Notes under the pieces: generated by a model
Told to the model about the DNA's origin: nothing
The model's database searches: none
Seen by the model: only the letters and a program-made list of their open reading frames with translations
Program-made: the position numbers and the translations under genes
In this document: positions 58,301 to 64,000 of the stretch, one piece after another
How positions within the stretch are numbered: the first letter of the stretch is position 1
Layout: every line of letters begins with the position of its first letter
Origin: Scolanthus callimorphus
Taxonomy: Eukaryota > Cnidaria > Anthozoa > Actiniaria > Edwardsiidae
Length of the DNA stretch: 64,000 nucleotides
NCBI GenBank assembly: GCA_033964015.1
Contig: CM066922.1
Coordinates: 25,724,961-25,788,960 of the forward strand
Direction: 5' to 3'

Positions 58301-61051
58301 AACATAGTAGATTTATAGGAAGGATACAATTTTGGTCATACTCACACTTTAAGGGGTAAATAATTTAGATTTGTTTGAACGAAGTGAATTAGAATATAAC
58401 AAGATTTTGTCATAGCAGCCTACAGCACTTACCCTATCAATCTCCAGCACTGCATAAGGATCATACTCAGCAAAGTCTCTCTCAAACTGGGACACTTTAT
58501 AGGCTCCAATGAAGAACATAATCCACAGGAGGACCAACACAGTCAAACTACAATCAACAGATAAGGAGTGATGATTGTTTATTAAGTATTTATTCAGTAG
58601 GGTGGATTTCAGATGAGTGTTATGAGTAATTCACACTCATTATAGCTTAAGAGCCATGTTACACAAGGCAATTTTTCTTGTGACTCACAATGCAACAATG
58701 AAAATTAAAAAACAATGCAAGTTGCCACAGAATATTACACAATTGCCTTATTTTTTCAACTTGCAATCTGGGCTGGAAATTGCATTCTGTATGTGTCGCT
58801 TTTGCAACTAAACATGTCTAATTTTGCAACAAAAATTTAACCAATTTTGTCACCCACAGTCTGTAAGGTGCGGCTAAAAATTGAAACTATTGGCCAAAAT
58901 GTGACCTCATTTTCACAGTTCCTCGCTTTATTATGATTCAAATTGGAATTCTAGCCTGAAGTCCCACCGTTGACCAAACAATTTATGTTGATTGACATTG
59001 ATCAATGGTAGACTCGACTACAGGCTAGAATTCCAATTTGAATCACACAATAAAGCGAGGAACTGTGAAAAGGACTATTTCCAGCACTGGCAATGTGCCT
59101 AATTAACAGCGGCACTATCAAAATAAAGCCTGCCGATTGGCTTATTCAGGGAACCCATTGCACAATAAATTGCCAAGACATGTTACATGCAGCAACTTGT
59201 CTCACAACATTACGAAAAGTAGAGCTCCATTCTACATTTTCTGTAACTTGCAACGTAACAAATTATTGCATTCCATGGGGGTGTTATAGCATGCACGCAT
59301 TTCACTGCAACTCGCAACACAACAAATATTGCATTGTGTGTTTCCAGAAATTATCCATACCTTCCCTACGGAAGGGATTGGAAATTCCGGAAGGGTGGGG
59401 GGAGGGGGGGGGGGGGCAATTTACCTGATCTTTTCCATACAAATACTGTATTTTTCTTTGGAAATTCCAGAGGGGTGTGGGGATCACTTTTTAACACCCT
59501 TCTGTTGGGGGGTATGGATATTTTTTGGAACCACACATTGCGAATTGCAATAAAAAATGCCTTGTGCAACATGGCCTTTACTGGGTCTATGCTTTGGTCA
59601 GAATTGGATGCTTTACTTTATTTTGGTTTACCACAGTCACGTGAAATTGGCTCTATTGTTAATCAACTTTATACAAATTATGAAAGTTTTAATAGACATG
59701 TTTCAACAGTTTCAACTGTAATCATCAGTGAGTTATTCTACGTGATTTACAAGCCAAATAAATAACTAGAGAAATAACAATTATAAATTATGTCAATTGT
59801 GTAAAGGAAATCATACGCTGATTACACTGCAAGCTTTAGATTGATATGTTGTACTTGTCTATTTCAGGAAGGATTTACGTTTGATGTGAATTGCCTCTTT
59901 GATTTTATGGGCAAATTGCGATGAGGCAGAGTCCAAAACAATAAAAGAAGATTCCGACAAAGGTGCGACACATGCCTCACTGCGGCTTGTTTGTATATGT
60001 GAGAAGCCTTATCCATTCTTAAGTGTTCCTGCACACACGTGGCTATGTGACAGACTGTTTCAACAACATAACTGGCTCCACAGCCAGCACAAGGAAATTT
60101 ATAAACACAATGCGCGCAGGTCACTGGGGATGGCTCTATTGTTATTTTCTTACTTATTGCAACTACCTTATTTATTAAATTATTTATTCATTCATATTTT
60201 ATATTTTACCTAATTCCCACATTTTACATTAAAGGGGATCACCCAAATGCTATCTGTCAGTTGGTTAGGGGTCAATGACATAATTACCGGACATACGGTA
60301 ATAGCTTGAAAGGCTACGAAAGCCCCTTTTCGTTGTTGCATCATCAGATTCCCTCTGAAGTGGCACAATTTTTTTTGTTCAGTGTCGACAATGAACTTTC
60401 ACAGCTTGACAAAATGTACCTTTGAAGTCTTATACACACAAATAATTGAAACAATAGCATTAAAACTGGGACTGCCGACTGGTGCTGGTATGAAAGATAA
60501 ACATTATAACGTTAATACCCCCAAAAGATATGCACGAAAACTTCAATAAAACGATAGCTGTGTAATTTCAAAGGATACAATCCCACCATAAAATACCGTA
60601 TTACTTAAATTTACATTAAAGCACGAAAATTCAATTCAGCTTACCCTAAATAGCGCAGTGTTTTGGTCTTCGGTTCGTGTTTAGTTAGATGATGTCGTTT
60701 CTCTTGGCACGGCGGACATCTGCATATTCTATCTGATTTCGTTCTATTATCTAAATACGAGAAAAATATAAAGGCAAAGGAAAGGGGTTAGTGCTGTCGA
60801 GAAAAGCGACAAAACCAAAGATATAATGACACGTCGGCTTACAGCAGCTGTGACTATGAGAACCGCAACTCAAGTCAGGGAGAAATTCGCCGATATTTGG
60901 CGAAAATATCGATATATCGCGGCCTACCTGAAGATTTTATGTAGTTCCATACATAGTACGTTAGAGGAATGAGAATTAAGGCGTAGAACGAGATTAAAAA
61001 GTAGTAAAATGTGGTGCCTTTTTCATCGTATTCGAACTTGGCACCCGCCAT
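43270..61051 (-). CDS. SEC63: SEC63 homologue, ER protein-translocation factor, 21 coding exons, 766 aa
   Basis: I reconstructed 21 exons with GT-AG junctions and consistent phases, totalling 2301 coding bases including TGA. The length is close to the roughly 760 aa of vertebrate SEC63. SEC63 is an ER membrane J-protein that works with SEC61/SEC62 and recruits the lumenal Hsp70 BiP for post-translational translocation. Order along the protein: N-terminal TM (about 12-34), TM2 (about 78-95), lumenal J domain with HPD at 134-136, TM3 (about 193-214), cytosolic Sec63/Brl region (about 220-485), Lys-rich then Glu/Asp-rich linker (483-640), Ig-like C-terminal part with EWWW (about 661) and an acidic tail. 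The ATG at 61051 is chosen because the family starts MAG-type at this place, although the frame continues upstream. Its promoter region faces that of the zinc-finger gene. Exon coordinates are in the three following entries. Confidence 0.95.
43828..43974. repeat. three tandem units of about 49 bp
   Basis: 'tataatcactcaggtgaata tcagaaatacatcgcgctga ttg' occurs three times with increasing divergence, in the last SEC63 intron. Confidence 0.75.
44847..45042. repeat. MITE family B, copy 3
   Basis: TAGACCTCCTCGGCTTGGGC and its inverse bound 196 bp in a SEC63 intron, 79 bases downstream (in gene direction) of the exon ending at 45122. Confidence 0.8.
46132..46710. repeat. inverted-repeat element E, copy 1, with nested insertion
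   Basis: Shares 'gtttacacttgcaatttt', 'gtcgcgcgagtcgcggcgat' and 'gcaacttgatgcgatttgaa' with the intact copy at 46991-47318, but is split by the 221-bp family C MITE at 46267-46487. Confidence 0.75.
46267..46487. repeat. MITE family C, copy 2, with perfect 9-bp target duplication
   Basis: GGACTGAAG occurs at 46258-46266 and 46488-46496, immediately outside the CATTCTC...GAGAATG ends. Length 221 bp, identical to the copy at 23810. Mutator-like by duplication size; no transposase. Confidence 0.85.
46991..47318. repeat. inverted-repeat element E, copy 2
   Basis: TAAGGCCGG-type ends (taaaggccggtttacact and agtgtaaaccggcctta) bound 328 bp. It is inserted in the second half of a local tandem duplication (46808-46927 and 46928-47389) in the SEC63 intron. 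Confidence 0.75.
47893..48230. repeat. imperfect inverted repeat in SEC63 intron
   Basis: 'gcctgtttctcgaaacgccc gagaattct' at about 47798-47827 is inverted at about 48170-48205 (agaattctcgggcgtttcga gaaac). The body has many 'cgaaaa(c/t)tcggg' motifs in both orientations. Confidence 0.55.
48642..48892. repeat. TTAA-flanked MITE, family D, copy 2
   Basis: The 251-bp element has TTAAAGGGGCACTCGCACGC at one end and GCGTGCGAGAGCCCCTTTAA at the other. It lies in SEC63 intron 16, ending 26 bases before the 3' splice site of the exon starting at 48615. Confidence 0.8.
48982..49066 (-). repeat. fragment of MITE family A
   Basis: Inverse complement of the left 85 bases of family A (cgatggaaatggatgctttc ... 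tggcggctgac) ending CTTAAA. Same 498-bp intron as the preceding element, so much of this intron is MITE sequence. Confidence 0.65.
49686..49765. repeat. C/G-capped repeat related to 57790-57870
   Basis: 'attcaatgttgat' ... 'aacaacattgaa' between a C-rich and a G-rich end. The same arrangement occurs at about 57791-57868 in another SEC63 intron. Confidence 0.55.
49949..55195 (-). CDS. SEC63: SEC63 exons 8-15: Sec63/Brl cytosolic region
   Basis: Exons: 55195-55087, 54311-54217, 53833-53698, 52958-52866, 52415-52270, 51446-51394, 50842-50748, 50034-49949. They encode residues about 212-482. Recognisable family blocks are [58 protein letters not shown] and the beta-strand VLDDTED...VGDIVTI. The exon at 50034-49949 is short and easily missed. 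The donor of the 52415-52270 exon is duplicated in the adjacent intron (see 51800-52310). Confidence 0.93.
50102..50487. repeat. 193-bp tandem duplication
   Basis: 50102-50294 and 50295-50487 differ at only about three positions (gga/ggg, caatc/caacc, ttggt/ttagt). It lies in the SEC63 intron between the exons ending at 50748 and starting at 50034. Confidence 0.9.
51800..52310 (-). repeat. minisatellite derived from a SEC63 exon end and splice donor
   Basis: On the SEC63 strand, the last about 27 bases of the exon 52415-52270 (encoding NLRHFTTKK) plus its donor GTAAGG and following 'ctcagggcc' are repeated nine more times in the intron, in units of about 49-54 bp. Copies carry GTAAGG or, alternately, GTATGG; one (near 51910) has lost the GT. 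Reading from the true donor into the first unit hits an in-frame TAA. Confidence 0.92.
54708..54960. repeat. terminal-inverted-repeat element with G run
   Basis: TGGGCAATTCCAGAAAATAA and the inverse at the right end (tcttctggaattgccca), with 'tatgtacccc' and 'ggggtacata' just inside. Contains a G run near 54893-54909. Confidence 0.75.
55320..55720. repeat. 'ttccagga' repeat region
   Basis: About ten copies of TTCCAGGA/TTTCCAGG variants occur in a 400-bp SEC63 intron segment. A shorter relative is near 41200-41290. Confidence 0.5.
55730..61051 (-). CDS. SEC63: SEC63 exons 1-7: membrane anchor and J domain
   Basis: Exons (5' to 3'): 61051-60928, 60750-60645, 58547-58433, 57601-57486, 57158-57097, 56998-56940, 55780-55730. 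Exon 1 encodes the N-terminus and TM1. Exon 2 has a CxCPPC cysteine cluster. Exon 3 carries TM2 and the start of the J domain (YDPYAVLEI). Exon 4 contains YHPDK, the Hsp70-activating HPD loop. Exon 5 completes it ([16 protein letters not shown]), and exons 6-7 (SFGIALPSW ... [10 protein letters not shown]) lead into TM3. The three canonical J-domain residues are intact, so BiP stimulation should be retained. Confidence 0.95.
55862..56149. repeat. terminal-inverted-repeat element, 288 bp
   Basis: TTACAGTCCAAAGACATGAA continuing to 'ctagagttgaatattcaatt' is mirrored at the right end with a few mismatches (arms about 55 bp). Confidence 0.8.
56351..56810. repeat. terminal-inverted-repeat element, 460 bp
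   Basis: ATCAGGGCTTCTGG and its exact inverse CCAGAAGCCCTGAT at the ends; the body has repeated 'gcgaaatc' and 'aaatctgc' motifs. Confidence 0.7.
58911..59070. repeat. terminal-inverted-repeat element, 160 bp
   Basis: TTTCACAGTTCCTCGCTTTA to 'tcaaattggaattctagcct' and its inverse; arms are about 50 bp, nearly exact, with a 60-bp loop. Confidence 0.85.
59344..59531. repeat. probable inverted-repeat element with G run
   Basis: CCAGAAATTATCCATACC and GGTATGGATATTTTTTGG are roughly inverse; two internal 'ggaaattcc(g/a)' blocks are direct copies. Confidence 0.45.
59540..60640. other. rest of SEC63 intron 2, nothing recognised
   Basis: Between the exons at 60645 and 58547. No domain-bearing frame and no strong repeat outside the two elements listed nearby. 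Confidence 0.4.
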
Positions 61052-62610
61052 CTTGGTTTGGCTGTCGTCAATGTTCACTCGGCGCAGGCTCGACAGTTTC
61101 CTTTGTTTCCGATGGATGAGCGACAGCTCACGAGTGCCTATCGACATGTTTTTTTTTTTTGCCAACGCACTTTATCTCAGGAACCCTGTGGCAGACCCCT
61201 GTCAGCGGTGTTCCGTATGCAAATGCATTGTTGGTCGTACTCTCGGAGTCTTTCGGCGGGAAACTCAAGAGCAAAGGTGAGTTATGGCGGGAAATCCCGT
61301 TTGTTATTGGTGATAATCATTGGATAATTTATAAAAGGACGCCTTATAAGGCTAATCTTTCAAATGAAGATATCACATAGTTTTCAAGTTCTGCAGTTTT
61401 GCCTCTTCGTTCCAAATGACTGACCACTAAACTTTTGTTGTTGAGCCTCGACAGCTTACATATTTCTTGTTTTTGCTATGCACATATAAAGAAACTTGTC
61501 AAGATTATGTATCAGATAGAAAGGATAAGGGCCGATTTCAAGGCCTAGCTGGACTGGACAGTAAAAGTTTTATTGACGTTAAATTCGTGTTTCACAACTC
61601 TACAAACTGTGGTGTTCCGCTTGACTTATATTGCCACAAGAATTTGCATTTATCAGAATATTGAATCTATTGTAATACAGTAAAAAAAAAGGCCAAGTAA
61701 AAAAGATACATGTTTATCGTCCCCGCCCGCTTCGTTTTTTTTGGAGCCGCATCCTTTTTTATTTTATTCCTTATTTTCACAAATTGTTTCCAAAACGAAG
61801 TCAAACGTCACAAGCGGTTAGGAACTGCTTTGAAATGTGGCTTTAATGAGCAGGGAAATGCTTTATATGAACATAGATTGCAAGAATAGCTTAACAGTCG
61901 TAGTCATTTTGTACACAAAATATGGCATAAACCAATAAAATAAGGCATAAACAAGGAGCAAAAAAGAAGTAAAAAATAAAAAGGACCGCATGGACACTTT
62001 TTTGGAAAGCTCCGGACGATAAACATGTTTATTTTTTTTTTACTTGATCTTATCTGAGGTTACTAGGCTTCTCCAACAAGCAGTCTGACTCTGTCTGGTA
62101 CTTGTCACTGACTTTAGAAAACTCTTAGACCCCGTCCACACTAACGCGTTTTCGTTTGAATCCGTATACTTTTGAATTACGTGGCCATTTTAACTTTGTT
62201 GCATCTTTTTTCGCCTCTTTGCGAGAGTCTCTTTCGACGAGCGCTAAGTCGGCGTCGGCTTTCGCAGGCTAGTTGAAGTCGCGTCGATTACATTTTTTCA
62301 AAAGATACCGACTCATTACACTTTCAAATAACAAATTATCTATTGTTTTAAATGTATTCGACGCGAAGCTGATACGACGTTTATCCTAGGTCTTATATTC
62401 ATTATAATTGTTATTGCTTGAATAATAGTTAAAATATGTGTAAATATGAGTTTTTTAAAATTGTTATTATGAATTTATTATTATTTGCTACAATATAAAA
62501 ATTGTATTTTCTCTATACAGAGTAACAATAGTTCTAACACGCCACGCTGCGTAGGAGTTGGGTGTAACAGTTGCGCGTAACAGTTGGGCGAGAGCACTGA
62601 AGGCAAAGAT
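61052..62610. promoter_or_regulatory. head-to-head intergenic region between SEC63 and the zinc-finger gene
   Basis: The two start codons face away from each other 1.56 kb apart, so both promoters should lie here. No TATA box or other specific site can be assigned. Position, not motif, is the evidence. Confidence 0.45.
61694..62046. repeat. terminal-inverted-repeat element, 353 bp
   Basis: CAAGTAAAAAAGATACATGT to 'ttatcgtcc' is mirrored at the right end (ggacgataaacatgtttat ... tacttg). It lies in the intergenic region upstream of both divergent genes. Confidence 0.75.
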
Positions 62611-64000
62611 ATGGACCCGCAACATCTTGGAAAAACAGGCCACGCCGCTCACAACTTCCTTGTGCCTGATCTTAATACGAACGTTGTAAACGTCCCACAG
62701 ACGTGGGACTCTTACAACGATGGCTGCACTGTACATGAACAATATGACACCGAAGACTACGGCAGTCGCGAAAACGAAATCCAGAATGAATTACTGTCAA
62801 GAACAGATTTAGATGATATTGATATCCTTAACGGATCACACAGCTGTGACGATGGCGATGATACTGACATAGAGGCGAGTTACAGCAGCATAGTACAGGG
62901 AATGAGAGAGCGCATTAACTCTACTGAGTGTCAAGTAAATGAAGCCGATAGCGGAGAAACACCAAGCGAGGACGCACAACAGGGCAATGAGCTTGAGCCG
63001 TTATACATTATTAAAACAAAAAACGGAGCACGGAGGTATGAATGTAAAACTTGCGGCAAGTCATTTAAAGCGCTTGGCATCTTGAAAAAGCACTTGCAAG
63101 TGCATGCTGAGTCTCACGCCTGCCATTTCTGTGATAAGAGATTCAGTTCAGCATCCAACCTGGAAAGACACACCCGCACACATTCAGGAGTAAAAACACA
63201 TGAATGTCAACTGTGTGATAAAAAGTTCACATTCACATCTGGCCTTAGAAATCACATGAGGACACATTCGAATGAGCGACCATTCAAGTGCCAAAACTGC
63301 CCCAAGACGTTCAAAACGCACAGCAGTCTAATTAACCACGTCCTTCTTCACTCTGATGAGAAACGGTTCAAGTGTAATGTATGCGAGAAATCATTTAAGC
63401 AGAAAGGCGGTCTTCACGGTCATATGAAGTCACATTCCGACGAGAAGCCCTTCAAGTGTTCCATATGCAACAAGCGTTTCGGTTATCGAACTAGCATGGA
63501 AGCGCATATGCGTACGCATGATGGCATTAAGGCCCATGAGTGTGGAGTGTGTGGACAGTCCTTCACCGAGTCGTGCAACTTGAAGCGACACATACGCGTG
63601 CATTACGACGAGAAAGCGTATAAATGCGAAGTTTGTGGAAAGGGCTTCAAGCAGAGGGCAGGACTGAACATGCACATGGTGACACACACAGGAGAGAAAC
63701 GTTTCCAATGCAACATATGTGGGAAGAGTTTTGGGTTGTCTGGGAACCTTAATAACCACCTGAAGATACATTCGGAGGAGTGTGAGTACACTTGTACTCA
63801 CTGCGGCAAGAGTTTCAAGCAGCGCGGAGGGCTCATATGTCACATGGTCACACATACTGGCGTCCAACCATACCAGTGCAAGGAATGTGGTAGGCGGTTC
63901 AGCTTGGCTAGTAACTTGTCACGCCACATGAAGATACACATGGGAATAAAAACACATCAGTGTAGCATCTGTTCCAAATCTTTCCAGAGTAGCAGCCATC
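62611..64000 (+). CDS. C2H2 zinc-finger protein, 5' part (runs off the window)
   Basis: The ATG at 62611 follows an in-frame TAA about 45 bases upstream, and the frame is open to base 64000 (463 codons). Residues 1-142 are acidic (runs of D/E near 45-100) and lack a known domain. From residue 143 there are eleven complete C2H2 fingers (CxxC-12-HxxxH) in tandem and a twelfth cut by the window edge. Linkers vary: HTGEKRF and HTGVQPY are canonical-like, while others are HSDEKPF, HSNERPF, HYDEKAY and HDGIKAH. Such arrays bind DNA in the nucleus; the target is unknown. Fingers 5, 8 and 10 share a K-Q-x-(G/A)-G-L recognition segment, suggesting duplication within the array. No KRAB, SCAN or BTB domain is seen. 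It is divergent from SEC63. Confidence 0.9.
   Translation, partial: MDPQHLGKTGHAAHNFLVPDLNTNVVNVPQTWDSYNDGCTVHEQYDTEDYGSRENEIQNELLSRTDLDDIDILNGSHSCDDGDDTDIEASYSSIVQGMRERINSTECQVNEADSGETPSEDAQQGNELEPLYIIKTKNGARRYECKTCGKSFKALGILKKHLQVHAESHACHFCDKRFSSASNLERHTRTHSGVKTHECQLCDKKFTFTSGLRNHMRTHSNERPFKCQNCPKTFKTHSSLINHVLLHSDEKRFKCNVCEKSFKQKGGLHGHMKSHSDEKPFKCSICNKRFGYRTSMEAHMRTHDGIKAHECGVCGQSFTESCNLKRHIRVHYDEKAYKCEVCGKGFKQRAGLNMHMVTHTGEKRFQCNICGKSFGLSGNLNNHLKIHSEECEYTCTHCGKSFKQRGGLICHMVTHTGVQPYQCKECGRRFSLASNLSRHMKIHMGIKTHQCSICSKSFQSSSH

Noticed and set aside
61052..61165. Upstream extension of SEC63 exon 1 with additional ATGs
   Set aside because: The family N-terminus aligns at the MAG start (61051). 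The upstream residues are basic and unlike SEC63.
63430..63867. 145-codon minus-strand frame
   Set aside because: Antisense shadow of the zinc-finger array.

Overview
The window is nuclear DNA from an animal. Its genes are split by GT-AG introns, gene density is low, and the space between exons is packed with short inverted-repeat (MITE-like) elements, G/C homopolymer runs and minisatellites. The gene content (a cephalotoxin-like/rapunzel-like protein, a class A GPCR, an intron-rich SEC63, a C2H2 zinc-finger gene) suggests a cnidarian, probably an anthozoan such as a stony coral. That assignment is inference; no marker gene settles it.

Layout. (1) 1-1909 (+): a long exon, open to the left edge, of a cephalotoxin-like protein. 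(2) 1910-20833: no convincing gene, but many inverted-repeat elements and a satellite of CRE-like sites. (3) 20834-28067 (+): a two-exon class A GPCR of 401 aa with a 6-kb repeat-filled intron. (4) 28068-34906: nested repeats. (5) 34907-40821 (+): a two-exon gene for an unrecognised 914-aa basic, Ser/Lys-rich protein with internal 40-50-aa repeats and scattered RRxS motifs. (6) 40822-43269: a cluster of three TTAA-flanked MITEs. (7) 43270-61051 (-): a complete SEC63 gene, which I reconstructed as 21 exons with matching phases giving 766 aa. (8) 61052-62610: head-to-head intergenic region. (9) 62611-64000 (+): the 5' part of a C2H2 zinc-finger gene running off the window, with 11 complete fingers and a twelfth cut by the edge.

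The genes do not form a pathway; this is ordinary mixed genomic neighbourhood. The most unusual structures are these: a SEC63 intronic minisatellite made from copies of its own exon end plus splice donor; the repeat-containing RRxS gene; a GPCR lacking the usual DRY and NPxxY residues; a 10-copy array of a 16-base word in the GPCR intron; a near-perfect long palindrome; and several nested or splice-site-adjacent MITE families.
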